A DNA stretch of 61,573 nt from CAYVQZ01 sp964453435. Its GTDB lineage: Bacteria > Abyssobacteria > SURF-5. Below the pieces are notes generated by a model that saw only the letters and a list, made by a program, of their open reading frames with translations, was not told where the DNA came from and made no database searches. Below are positions 43,401 to 50,674 of this stretch, one piece after another. The DNA is taken from contig CAYVQZ010000030.1 of assembly GCA_964453435.1 (NCBI GenBank), forward strand, positions 1 to 61,573. The letters run 5' to 3'. The position numbers and the translations under genes were made by a program. Every line of letters starts with the position of its first letter. Position 1 is the first letter of the stretch.

Positions 43401-43735
43401 TAATGAAGGCCGACGAGTTTTGCCCGGAAATAATAAATGCGGCCCGCTCATATGTTGAGCTCTCGGAGACATTTCGGAATAGCAAAGACCTCAGCCGCGC
43501 CGAGTCGGCGGCACGGGATGCGCTCGCGAAGGCTCGTGACGCGGCAACGTTGGCTCGCGCCGCAACGGAGCGCTCCACTTCTCTCGCCATCGATTATATG
43601 AAAATCGCCTCAGCCAAGATGGAACAGCAGGATCTGGAGGCCGCTCGGCGGTCCCTCGAAAGCGGGTTGTCGCTCGCGGAACGGTCCAAATCCGCTGTTG
43701 ACGAGCAGGATGCCGACCAATGTCCCATCAACTGA
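40442..43735 (+). CDS. large helical-repeat protein with N-terminal MshEN (GspE-N) domain
   Basis: This 1097-residue cytoplasmic protein has residues about 1-145 matching the MshEN/T2SS protein E N-terminal domain (VGEILVEEGILSQDELGEVLE, LGYISRDRLGALLAQVYG, PSEIALKARALP), a module that in type II secretion and type IV pilus ATPases binds c-di-GMP or a partner. The remaining 950 residues are almost entirely charged alpha helix in degenerate repeats of about 85-110 residues, often carrying EYAPEAL.EAY or YAPDMLEHAY followed by a helix pair. No ATPase, kinase or membrane segment was found. It is possibly a scaffold. AAAGGGG precedes ATG 40442. Confidence 0.8.
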   Translation: MTQEYKNVGEILVEEGILSQDELGEVLEKSKSRNLPLEETLFKLGYISRDRLGALLAQVYGCEFIDLNVIRVDEQALGLLPSEIALKARALPYAAEEDSLSVALAGPFEEGAAETTLEELERASGKKIRFSLCNPELLQQWLSKCYGTAGTEPSRIGQNNVASLIESIKADDVNSTLRAQLEEVWDVGQTALIASRSHPFSRSVASSIDEARTKLSDSRKYADSGFEEEAVELAEQAVSILREASAKADAAERDWEKLVQQVKNLRSRIGALEDDGAAEYAPAEYEELSEIRDSLLECVNERNVDRLRSLMDQGIILMERVNLLSPDRNRGREQVIASLARVRSVIARARKVGAKEYAPEALKEAYGYLDAAEKYARRAQWEDVRECLASAETKAVEAEQAALRIASEREGLTIKLRETIRVAASALEDAMAHPFAQEVIVELMRCRDSLGEAKSCFDTAELERGIELAARTERQIREEIVPHADQTEQSWNELFRKADVISMQIQSLDMSFALIAASEKIEALLQAEREMVNALCKRDRENLSGAISKCETLVREIYDVIDSERNDYERVQDAIEDASSLLDSATALCVDERVASAYEEARRLLEEAKNAAARGNVRQALDNALSAGDKFRAEVIERQKNIREKMFALIPHSTELFRRIDEASSPEALHYCPDLLDRLRAQASEMVSAFAATDWERIEACVVPIEETINSIGGAIGSAKAERYRHITQQVEEIEDSVKTAVQRCSGSYAPDMLEHAYIELNRVKEHISKGPDELNAELEKELLRDLAVARTRVWQVEFLRERFEREREETLRQLRLKMDQARETLESCRQLPFADSESPLLEKARNLLEQADNLLIEGDIEESFAVVRDSQAAADELREEAFTRERRWKELADTLLADEAPHRQAISDPAAGETGYEEYRRLCDLCERTPAVVEERNLESLEGHAAALEEAAKALAERIREYREREQRGIEEKINRAQREIRVAELMKADEFCPEIINAARSYVELSETFRNSKDLSRAESAARDALAKARDAATLARAATERSTSLAIDYMKIASAKMEQQDLEAARRSLESGLSLAERSKSAVDEQDADQCPIN

Positions 43736-43919
43736 TTCCTTCTATCTCACGCATTTCCCTGGCCTGACGGAAGGGATTCTCTTGCTTTAACCGCAAACAA
43801 CTAGTGTCCTTCCGTATCATCTCTTGCTTTGAATATTTGTTCACTCGCTTCGTCAAATGCAGTGAGAGATGAAAACAGAATATCGAAAAGAGGATCGCCC
43901 AAGAAGGAGGAACAGGAAA

Positions 43920-44282
43920 ATGAAAAGGACGGCAATTACAGTTATCCTGGCGATTGCGCTGTGCGGCATAACGGCGGCAAACGCCCTGGCCAAAGACGAA
44001 TTCGAGAAGGGATTCAAATATGAGCTGGGCGCAATAGCCGCCCGGTCTGCGGTCGCGGTGGGCGTCGGCGTAGTCGGTGGAGTGGTTCATCCGGCGCCGT
44101 ATCCCGCGCCTGTTTATCGTACCGTCTACGTTGCTCCGCCCGCGCCTGTTTATCGTCCCGTCTACGTTGCCCGGCCCGTTTATGTTGCGCCGAGGCCATA
44201 CTACGTTCACCATCGCCATGCGCATCACCGTCACCATCATGTGCACCACCACCACCATCATGGCCGCCATGGACACCGTTAA
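43920..44282 (+). CDS. exported His-rich protein with YVAP repeats
   Basis: This 120-residue protein starts at ATG 43920 with AAGGAGG nine bases upstream. A signal peptide (MKRTAITVILAIALCGITAANALA) is followed by a glycine/valine hydrophobic stretch (VAVGVGVVGGVV), then tandem P-A-P-V-Y-R-P-V-Y-V units, and a C-terminal tail in which about half of the residues are His. Such tails bind Ni, Zn or Cu, so the protein may buffer metal at the cell surface; this is inference. The glycine-rich segment may anchor it in a membrane. Confidence 0.75.
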   Translation: MKRTAITVILAIALCGITAANALAKDEFEKGFKYELGAIAARSAVAVGVGVVGGVVHPAPYPAPVYRTVYVAPPAPVYRPVYVARPVYVAPRPYYVHHRHAHHRHHHVHHHHHHGRHGHR

Positions 44283-44315
44283 GCGCATGGACAGGAAATT
44301 GGATGACTCGCAGAA

Positions 44316-44343
44316 GGGCGCGCAGCCGCGCGCCCCCTGTTTC
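44316..44343 (+). terminator. possible terminator after the His-rich gene
   Basis: GGGCGCGC (44316-44323) and GCGCGCCC (44328-44335) form a perfect 8-bp stem with loop AGCC, followed by CCTGTTTC; the T tract is weak. Confidence 0.45.
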
Positions 44344-44443
44344 TCTGACGATACAGAGTTCACTCTGGTCGTCTCACGAGCGCCCGGTATAGGGAGTGTC
44401 CGTCCCACGCTCATCCATTCTGCCGAAAAACGAACACAGGGTA

Positions 44444-44472
44444 TTGACAAATGAAGAGATGGATGGTATACT
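44444..44472 (+). promoter_or_regulatory. consensus promoter upstream of the cold-shock gene
   Basis: Perfect TTGACA (44444-44449), a 17-base spacer and TATACT (44467-44472). Transcription should begin near 44479. Confidence 0.78.
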
Positions 44473-44478
44473 TCTGTT

Positions 44479-44563
44479 CAGAGAGTTGAACTCTTCGAAA
44501 CGAGCAGGTAATTAGCTTTCTCAAACCCGTAAGAGTATTAGTTGGCTCTTACGGGTTTTTTTT
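44479..44563 (+). ncRNA. putative short leader RNA or small RNA ahead of the cold-shock gene
   Basis: The predicted transcript runs about 85 bases from the promoter at 44444 to a strong terminator at 44524-44563 and encodes no convincing peptide. It begins with a small hairpin (AGAG-TTGAA-CTCT). It is either a free small RNA or an attenuator leader that must be read through to express the csp gene starting 51 bases later. Confidence 0.45.
44524..44563 (+). terminator. strong rho-independent terminator inside the csp leader
   Basis: AACCCGTAAGAG (44524-44535) pairs perfectly with CTCTTACGGGTT (44546-44557) around a 10-base loop, followed by an eight-T run (44556-44563). It stands between the promoter and the csp start codon. 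Confidence 0.85.
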
Positions 44564-44613
44564 ATTTGTCCGGCATCGGAGGCAACTCATTTTTTGAAGA
44601 GGAGGTGAACATT

Positions 44614-44814
44614 TTGCCGCAAGGAACCGTAAAGTGGTTTAACGACCATAAGGGTTTTGGTTTTATAACCCAGGATGATGGTCCCGACGTGTTTGTGCAT
44701 CACTCGGCCATTCAGGGAAATGGTTTCAAGACCCTTGCCGAAAACGACCGTGTCCGCTTCGACACGAGTGACGGCCCGAAGGGCCTAAAAGCAGAGAACG
44801 TGGAGAAACTGTAA
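44614..44814 (+). CDS. cold-shock protein (CspA family)
   Basis: This 66-residue cold-shock-domain protein binds single-stranded RNA and DNA as a chaperone. Both RNP motifs are present: KGFGFIT (RNP1) and VFVHHSAI (RNP2), after GTVKWFND. The start is TTG 44614, chosen for length and for the strong GGAGGTG six bases upstream; in-frame codons further up run through the leader terminator. A terminator precedes it and another follows, so its expression depends on readthrough from the promoter at 44444 or on an unseen internal promoter. Confidence 0.95.
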   Translation: MPQGTVKWFNDHKGFGFITQDDGPDVFVHHSAIQGNGFKTLAENDRVRFDTSDGPKGLKAENVEKL

Positions 44815-44843
44815 AAGGAATCCTCTTTGTTCCGGCTCAGAAC

Positions 44844-44875
44844 CCCCGCATTCGCTTTGGCGATGCGGGGTTTTT
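44844..44875 (+). terminator. terminator after the cold-shock gene
   Basis: CCCCGCAT(T)CGC (44844-44855) pairs with GCGATGCGGGG (44860-44870) around TTTG, followed by five T residues. Confidence 0.85.
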
Positions 44876-44901
44876 GTTTGGTGAGTGCGAAGCCCTTTCG
44901 G

Positions 44902-44930
44902 AAAAAGAGGGGGGCAAACAGCCCCCCTCT
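44902..44930 (-). terminator. terminator of the Cys-rich exported protein gene
   Basis: AGAGGGGGGC (44906-44915) and GCCCCCCTCT (44921-44930) are perfect complements with loop AAACA. On the minus strand the stem is followed by five T residues, 12 bases past the stop of the gene at 44942. Confidence 0.85.
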
Positions 44931-44941
44931 CGTGAAAAAGC

Positions 44942-45967
44942 TTACCATTCGCCGTTTACGCAAGTTGGGGTCAGCCAGCCGTTGTTGTACGCGTCCAATA
45001 CGCCCGCCAGATGTACCATCTCCCTTCCATCGTTCGTAAAGGGACGCATCCCCAGAGGCAGCCTGTCCGTGAAGGTGCAGAGCAACTCATCGGCGGCCTC
45101 GATGGTATCCTCGATTGGAGCGGGGTCCGAGCCGTTCTCGATGTTCAGCTTGGCGGCAATCAGTTGTTTCGCCAAAATGAGACTGGCGTCGCCGCGCACC
45201 GGCGCTTTCATAAGGTATATGGCTTCCTCCTTTGTGTAGATCTCGCAGCCCAGAGCCAAAGAATCCACGGGCCAGGCGTTCGGATGGGTTTTCCAGAATC
45301 CCTGGCTCTTCGGACAGATAAACAGCTCCGGCTCTTCCTCACAAACGGGGCCTGCAATACATGCGTATCCCGGCACGGGACGCTCGCTTCTCTGGATGTC
45401 CTGTTCGTCTGCCTTCATGCCGGCCACAACGCAGCCTTCAACAATCTCAAATCCCGGCTTGAGCGCCGTCTGGTCGAACGTGAGGCTGAACGTCTTGCTT
45501 TCGCCATCAGCCAATGAGCCTTCGAACTTCATTCCGTCCAATTGGGTGGTCGGATCGGGAATCACGAGTCCACAGTCGATGTCCGGACCCACCGTGGACA
45601 CGGAACACGCCACAAAGAGGTCTTCGAGAGTCTTGTCTTTTGCCAGGCACAACTGCATCCCTTCGAGGTCTAGGCCGAGCACCCAATGCATCAGGTCCGC
45701 TCCATCCTGCGTGTCCGGAAACTTGTACACTTCATATGTGGCCGTCAATAGCTCCATCATCATGTCGTAATCGAAGCCAAGCAGCGTGATTGCAAATTCC
45801 CCATTGCACGTTACCTGAGGCCCGTAGTCACACTCAACGCAATTTTCCTGAAATTCGGCCACACCCGCAGCGCCGCTTCCCGGCTCGGGGCAGGGTACGA
45901 TACCCGAAGCATATACGCTGACGACTGGAGCCATGAGTAATACAATAGCCAAGAATACCTTTTTCAC
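44942..45967 (-). CDS. exported Cys-rich protein with GFWKTHPNAWP motif
   Basis: This 341-residue protein starts at GTG 45967 with GGGGGAG upstream and a signal peptide (VKKVFLAIVLLMAPVVSVYASG). It contains about 15 cysteines, many in pairs (NCVECDYGPQVTC, ACSV..DIDC), consistent with disulfides outside the cytoplasm. Near residue 226, CPKSQGFWKTHPNAWP matches a motif seen repeatedly in secreted proteins of unknown function from environmental bacteria, here followed by a helical segment (ASLILAKQLIAAKLN). No enzyme motif is seen. It has its own terminator and is probably monocistronic. Confidence 0.75.
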   Translation of the reverse strand: MKKVFLAIVLLMAPVVSVYASGIVPCPEPGSGAAGVAEFQENCVECDYGPQVTCNGEFAITLLGFDYDMMMELLTATYEVYKFPDTQDGADLMHWVLGLDLEGMQLCLAKDKTLEDLFVACSVSTVGPDIDCGLVIPDPTTQLDGMKFEGSLADGESKTFSLTFDQTALKPGFEIVEGCVVAGMKADEQDIQRSERPVPGYACIAGPVCEEEPELFICPKSQGFWKTHPNAWPVDSLALGCEIYTKEEAIYLMKAPVRGDASLILAKQLIAAKLNIENGSDPAPIEDTIEAADELLCTFTDRLPLGMRPFTNDGREMVHLAGVLDAYNNGWLTPTCVNGEW

Positions 45968-46437
45968 CGCTACTCCCCCTTTCCTCTCTTCGTTTACGCC
46001 TCCGAACAAAACCATACTCTCCTCAGCGAATTCAGCACAGAAATCTTGTTCCTATCACCCCCTTTGCTTCATTGAAAGCGCCACCCCTTTGGCTTGAGAG
46101 CTATTTTCAAGATAAATGGCAAGATATGCTCTGGGTGAACCATCTAAAAAAACAAAGCAATTGTAAAGAACCGCTCATATTTGTTTAAGCTGTGCTTCAT
46201 TTGTAGAAAATGTTTAACAAAATGGATGCAACCCAACTGTAACATGGATATCCAAAAGGGCAAGTGAGACAATAAAAAAAACACGTCATTTCTCAAATGG
46301 ATTATTTTCCATTTCCTTTACGCCGCTAATCCACGAAGACAAGGGGGACATCCCGACCCGCCGCTCTGCAGCCGATTGATGGGTAAGTGTGCCTGGTTTT
46401 TGGAAATTAAATCGATGGTTGCGGCTAAACCGCCCGT
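45968..46437. other. AT-rich intergenic region upstream of two divergent genes
   Basis: The roughly 470 bases between the Cys-rich gene's start and the SDR promoter are notably AT-rich at 46120-46320 compared with the rest of the window. It should hold the leftward promoter of the Cys-rich gene, but I could not fix one. No gene or repeat was recognised. Confidence 0.5.
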
Positions 46438-46466
46438 TTGACACCCGGCGAGTCGTACTTTATACT
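46438..46466 (+). promoter_or_regulatory. consensus promoter of the SDR gene
   Basis: TTGACA (46438-46443) and TATACT (46461-46466) are spaced by 17 bases; start near 46473, about 46 bases before the ATG. Confidence 0.75.
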
Positions 46467-46518
46467 TCGTATCAAATTCCGAAGCAAGGTTGTGTGAAGA
46501 CCCCGCGGAGGTGGACTC

Positions 46519-47319
46519 ATGGCACACGCCCTGGATTTGTTCAAGCTGGAAGGAAAAGTTGCTCTCGTTACCGGAGGCAGTCGCGGGCTCGGCTATTTCG
46601 CTGCCGAGGGACTCGCGGAAGCCGGCGCCGACGTCGCAATATGTGGGAGGGGAAAAACCGGCGATCTCGATGAGGCGGTTGAGAAGCTCAAGAAGACCGG
46701 AAGAAAGTGCATCGCCGTCAGATGTGACGTGTCAAAAGAAGAGGAAGTGATTGCCATGGCCCAAACCATGCAGGAGACATTTGGCAAATGCGATATCCTC
46801 GTTAATAATGCGGGAGTCGGCACGGTTGTGCCTTCAACAGATATGGAGGCCGATGCCTGGACCGATATGATGAACACGAACTTGCTCGGCACGTTCCTTT
46901 GTTGCCGGGAAATCGGGAAAATGATGGTCGCTCAACATTCGGGCTCAATCATCAATTTCTCCAGCGAGAACGGGCAGGTTGGCTTTTCGGTCGGTATGGC
47001 GGCTTATGCCACCTCCAAAATCGGTATTGTCGGTATGACCCGTTCGCTCGCTGCCGAGTGGGGACAGCATGAAATACGTGTCAACGCGATACTTCCCGGC
47101 AATATGGAGGAAGGCATGATGGAGACACTCAAGGATAAGGACAGCTTCCTGTATCAGTTCTGGGGTGAATCGATGTTGAAACTCACTCCTCTGCACAGGT
47201 TCGGAACCGGCGACGATATCAAGGGCGCTGTCGTTTTTCTCGCTTCGGACGCCAGTCATTACATCTCGGGCGCGAAGGTTGTAGTTGACGGCGGTTTCAC
47301 CATAAATGCCGGCATTTGA
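46519..47319 (+). CDS. SDR family oxidoreductase
   Basis: This 266-residue classical short-chain dehydrogenase has TGGSRGLGYFAAEGL for NAD(P) binding, LVNNAGVGTV, and the catalytic INFSSENG...YATSK with Ser, Tyr and Lys in place. The C-terminus GAKVVVDGGFTINAGI is typical. It resembles gluconate 5-dehydrogenase and 3-oxoacyl-ACP reductase relatives; the substrate is unresolved. GGAGGTGG lies before the ATG. It is transcribed alone from a consensus promoter. Confidence 0.92.
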   Translation: MAHALDLFKLEGKVALVTGGSRGLGYFAAEGLAEAGADVAICGRGKTGDLDEAVEKLKKTGRKCIAVRCDVSKEEEVIAMAQTMQETFGKCDILVNNAGVGTVVPSTDMEADAWTDMMNTNLLGTFLCCREIGKMMVAQHSGSIINFSSENGQVGFSVGMAAYATSKIGIVGMTRSLAAEWGQHEIRVNAILPGNMEEGMMETLKDKDSFLYQFWGESMLKLTPLHRFGTGDDIKGAVVFLASDASHYISGAKVVVDGGFTINAGI

Positions 47320-47469
47320 AGGTGAGGGCCGAAGCGAAAAGTTCTGCTCAAGCCCGATAGTAGTCTGCGATTCCGGCGGCAGTCCTTGCCATAGATTCTC
47401 CTGCATGTCATTGTAAGTATATCCATTGACGTCGTATCTGTTGCATCCTGAAAATGTGGACAAAAGGGC

Positions 47470-48075
47470 ATGGCGAAGAAGGACACCTTAAAGAAATATC
47501 GTGACAGGCGCGATTTTCGCAAAACGACCGAGCCGTCGGGCAAGGGAAAACGAAAAAAATCCAGACAGCCGATATTCGTGGTTCAAAAACACGACGCGCG
47601 ACGGCTTCATTACGATTTCCGGTTGGAGGTCGACGGAGTCCTGAAATCATGGGCCGTGCCAAAGGGGCCTTCCACCGACCCCCGCGAGAAACGCCTGGCG
47701 GTTCCGACCGAAGACCATCCCTACGAGTACGCCGATTTCGAAGGTATTATTCCCGAAGGCGAATACGGCGCCGGAACGGTGCTGGTGTGGGACGCGGGCA
47801 CATACCGCAACCTGAAGGAGAAAGACGGAAAAGAAGTTCCGATGGCGAAGGCCATCGAGAATGGTCACGCCACGTTCTGGCTCGAAGGGAAAAAACTCCG
47901 GGGCGGTTACGCTCTCACCCGGTTCAGGAAAGGCAAAGATGAAAGCTGGCTGCTCGTGAAAATGGATGACGAAGAGGCCGATGCTCGCCGGAATCCCGTC
48001 AGCTCCGAACCGGAATCGGTCATCAGCGGCCGTACTCTCGAAGAGGTGGCTGGCGAGGAAGGCGAAGAACATTAG
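47470..48075 (+). CDS. LigD-type 3'-phosphoesterase domain protein
   Basis: This 201-residue protein is a stand-alone phosphoesterase (PE) domain of the LigD type, which removes 3'-phosphate or 3'-ribonucleotide ends before NHEJ ligation. Catalytic residues appear in QKHDARRLHYDFRLEVDG (His, Asp, Arg) and the core WAVPKGPS...VPTEDHPYEYADFEG.IPEGEYGAG is intact. In many bacteria this domain is fused to ligase and polymerase; here it is separate and followed 11 bases later by the ligase gene. Confidence 0.93.
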   Translation: MAKKDTLKKYRDRRDFRKTTEPSGKGKRKKSRQPIFVVQKHDARRLHYDFRLEVDGVLKSWAVPKGPSTDPREKRLAVPTEDHPYEYADFEGIIPEGEYGAGTVLVWDAGTYRNLKEKDGKEVPMAKAIENGHATFWLEGKKLRGGYALTRFRKGKDESWLLVKMDDEEADARRNPVSSEPESVISGRTLEEVAGEEGEEH

Positions 48076-48085
48076 GAAAGCCGCG

Positions 48086-49126
48086 ATGAAAAAAAGCGCG
48101 CGCGCGAAGGGAAATGACATCGGCGGCGTGTTATCCGACCTGCCGGAAAATGCGCGGAAGAAGCTGAAGAAACGGAAACAGCCGGCTTGGACCAGCCCAA
48201 TGCTTGCGACACTGACGAAACGCCGCTTTTCCGGTTTCGATTGGATATTCGAACGCAAGCTGGACGGCGAGCGGTGTCTCGCGTTTCGCAAGGACGGGCG
48301 CGCACGGCTTCTTTCGCGAAACCGGAACAAATTGAATCACACATACCCCGAGATTGTCGAAGCTGTCGCCGGCCAGTCCGCCGATGACTTCATCGTAGAT
48401 GGCGAAATCGTTGCGTTCGAGAACGGCCTCACGAGTTTTTCGCGTCTCCAGAGCCGGATGCAAATCAAAGACCCGCACAAAGCACGCCGCAGTGGAGTTG
48501 CCGTCTATTACTATGTGTTTGATCTGCTCCACTTGGCCGGTCATGACACAACGAAACTCGAACTCCGTGACAGGAAAAGGCTGCTCAGAAAAGCCCTCTC
48601 ATTCAAAGACCCGTTGCGTTTCACCATACACAGGAACACGTGTGGCGAAGACTACTACGAGGAAGCGTGCGGGAAAGGCTGGGAGGGCTTGATCGCAAAG
48701 CGGGCGGAAAGCGCCTATGTCCACAGCAGGTCGAGGAACTGGCTGAAATTCAAATGCGTGAACCGGCAGGAATTGGTAATCGGGGGCTATACAAACCCGC
48801 AGGGAGAACGGGGCGGCTTCGGCGCCCTTCTTGTCGGATATTACGAGCGAGGGAAGTTGAAATATGCCGGCAAAGTCGGTACCGGATTCGACGAAGAAAC
48901 GCTCGAAAGTCTCGGCAAACGTCTTGCCTCGCTCGAACGCACGACCTCTCCGTTCGAAGCTGATGACCCCCCTGCAAAGGGAGTTCACTGGGCAACACCG
49001 AGGCTGGTCGCCGAGGTCGGTTTCACCGAATGGACCGATGATGGCAAGCTGCGGCATCCCCGATATCTTGGTCTGAGGCCTGACAAGGATGCGGAAGATG
49101 TGAAAAGGGAAAGGCCGAAAAAATGA
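48086..49126 (+). CDS. ligD: ATP-dependent DNA ligase (LigD ligase domain)
   Basis: This 346-residue ATP-dependent ligase has the adenylation-site Lys in the motif I segment FERKLDGERC, then motifs FIVDGEIVAF (III), YYYVFDLLHL (IIIa), EGLIAKRAESAY (IV) and WLKFK (V), followed by an OB fold. It seals nicks and breaks in the Ku/LigD NHEJ pathway. ATG 48086 has AGGAAAG upstream. It sits between the PE and polymerase genes and overlaps the polymerase start by four bases (ATGA), so the three enzymes are made together. Confidence 0.93.
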   Translation: MKKSARAKGNDIGGVLSDLPENARKKLKKRKQPAWTSPMLATLTKRRFSGFDWIFERKLDGERCLAFRKDGRARLLSRNRNKLNHTYPEIVEAVAGQSADDFIVDGEIVAFENGLTSFSRLQSRMQIKDPHKARRSGVAVYYYVFDLLHLAGHDTTKLELRDRKRLLRKALSFKDPLRFTIHRNTCGEDYYEEACGKGWEGLIAKRAESAYVHSRSRNWLKFKCVNRQELVIGGYTNPQGERGGFGALLVGYYERGKLKYAGKVGTGFDEETLESLGKRLASLERTTSPFEADDPPAKGVHWATPRLVAEVGFTEWTDDGKLRHPRYLGLRPDKDAEDVKRERPKK

Positions 49127-50043
49127 CGAACGACAAGATAACCGTTGGTTCGAGGTCGATAGAAATCTCGAACCCCGAAAAAGTGCTTTTCCCCGATGAC
49201 GGTTTCGCCAAGCTTGATATCATCGAATATTACCGCAATATTGCGAAAACAATGCTGCCTCATCTGCGCGGGCGTCCCGTCACGATGCATCGTTTTCCCG
49301 ATGGAATCGACGGAGAGGATTTTTACCAAAAAGACATTCCCGATTATTTCCCCGACTGGGTCAAGCGGACACAGGTAAAGAAAAAAGGTGGAACCGTGAC
49401 CCACGTGGTCTGCGAAAATGCCGCAACGCTCGTCTATCTTGCAAACCAGGCCTGCATAGTGCCCCACGTATGGCTGAGCCGTACCGACAGACTCAACCAT
49501 CCGGACCGGATGGTCTTCGATTTGGACCCCTCCTCTGATGATTTCGAGGCGGTTCGCACGGCGGCCAAATGGCTGCATCAGTTGTTAGACGAGATTGAGC
49601 TTCGCGCGTTTCTTATGACGACTGGGTCGCGTGGACTCCACGTGGTCGTCCCGCTCGACCGGAGCGCGGACTTTGAAACGGTTCGAGCATTGGCCCGAGA
49701 TATAGCAGAGGCGCTGGTTGAATCGCATCCAAAGGAGTTGACTGCGGAACAGCGAAAGGAGAAGAGGGGTGACCGCATTTTTATCGATACTCTTCGCAAC
49801 GCGTATGCGCAGACAACGCCCGCGCCTTATTCGGTTCGAGCGAAAGCGGGCGCGCCGGTAGCCACCCCGCTTGATTGGGAAGAACTTTCGAACTCAGACT
49901 TACATTCGCAAAGGTACACCATCAAGAATGTCTTGAAAAGAATCAGCCAGAAAGGCGATCCCTGGAGCGGCATCGGGCGGCATGCCCGGTCTGTCGGCAA
50001 AGCGCGCCGCCGCTTGGAAAAGCTGAGTTCCGGAGCGGAATGA
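49123..50043 (+). CDS. LigD-type primase/polymerase domain protein
   Basis: This 306-residue protein is the archaeo-eukaryotic-primase-like polymerase (POL) domain of LigD, which fills gaps at breaks, preferring ribonucleotides. The metal-binding motif is VFDLDPSSDDF; TTGSRGLHVVVPL and FIDTLRNAYAQT..APYSVRA complete the active site. It overlaps the ligase gene (ATGA). No Ku gene lies in the window, although Ku is normally required. Confidence 0.93.
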   Translation: MTNDKITVGSRSIEISNPEKVLFPDDGFAKLDIIEYYRNIAKTMLPHLRGRPVTMHRFPDGIDGEDFYQKDIPDYFPDWVKRTQVKKKGGTVTHVVCENAATLVYLANQACIVPHVWLSRTDRLNHPDRMVFDLDPSSDDFEAVRTAAKWLHQLLDEIELRAFLMTTGSRGLHVVVPLDRSADFETVRALARDIAEALVESHPKELTAEQRKEKRGDRIFIDTLRNAYAQTTPAPYSVRAKAGAPVATPLDWEELSNSDLHSQRYTIKNVLKRISQKGDPWSGIGRHARSVGKARRRLEKLSSGAE

Positions 50044-50140
50044 GAAAAGGGTCGAACGATACCACATCGAGCGCAGTCCGGAAATGCACCCCCTCCAACC
50101 AGGAAATTTTCGGGAACGGTCGAGGCAGCGTTCCGTTTTG

Positions 50141-50599
50141 TTATTCTTGTTCCTTTGGCCCATGAATCGTCAGCAGGGGACAGGTGGCCAGGCGTAGTAC
50201 TTTCTCCGCTACCGATCCGAACATTATTCTCCGCCAGCCTGTCTGCCCGTGAGTCGGCATCACAATCAAATCGGCTTTCTCGTTCGTGGCCGTTGCGACG
50301 ACTTCGTCCGCTGCGCTGCCATGCACAACGACGGTCCGGGCTTTCAACTCCGACGGAACGTGGTCTCTCACGACCTCCTCCAGCGTCTTCTTCGCCAGGC
50401 TCTCCATCTCCTGCGCGTATGACGGCAGATTGAAGCCCGCGGGAGGGTTCGGGGTAGGAATCACCTGCACCGGAGTGACAACGTGAACCAGGATGAGGTC
50501 GGCAGAGAAATGGAGCGCCAACTCGCTCGCTGCCTTTACGGCTTGATATGATGGGTCGCTGAAATCGGTCGGACAAACAATCTTCTTGAATGGTAGCAT
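50141..50599 (-). CDS. universal stress protein (UspA family)
   Basis: This 152-residue UspA-type protein starts with KKIVCPTDFSDPSYQAVKAA and carries the ATP-binding loop PTHGQTGWRRIMFGSVAEKVLR (G-2X-G-9X-G-S pattern), so it is the nucleotide-binding subclass. Such proteins are induced by stress or growth arrest. It converges on the LigD operon, 98 bases away, and no clear terminator was seen between. Confidence 0.93.
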   Translation of the reverse strand: MLPFKKIVCPTDFSDPSYQAVKAASELALHFSADLILVHVVTPVQVIPTPNPPAGFNLPSYAQEMESLAKKTLEEVVRDHVPSELKARTVVVHGSAADEVVATATNEKADLIVMPTHGQTGWRRIMFGSVAEKVLRLATCPLLTIHGPKEQE

Positions 50600-50674
50600 C
50601 TCCGTATCCTCCTTGTGACGTGCCCTTCTCTGGGGATGGTATTTTATCCTGAAAACCGAATTATTGCCACTATT

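Noticed and set aside
40442..43735. SMC/Rad50-like ATPase
   Set aside because: No Walker A, signature or Walker B motif is present, and the N-terminus matches MshEN instead.
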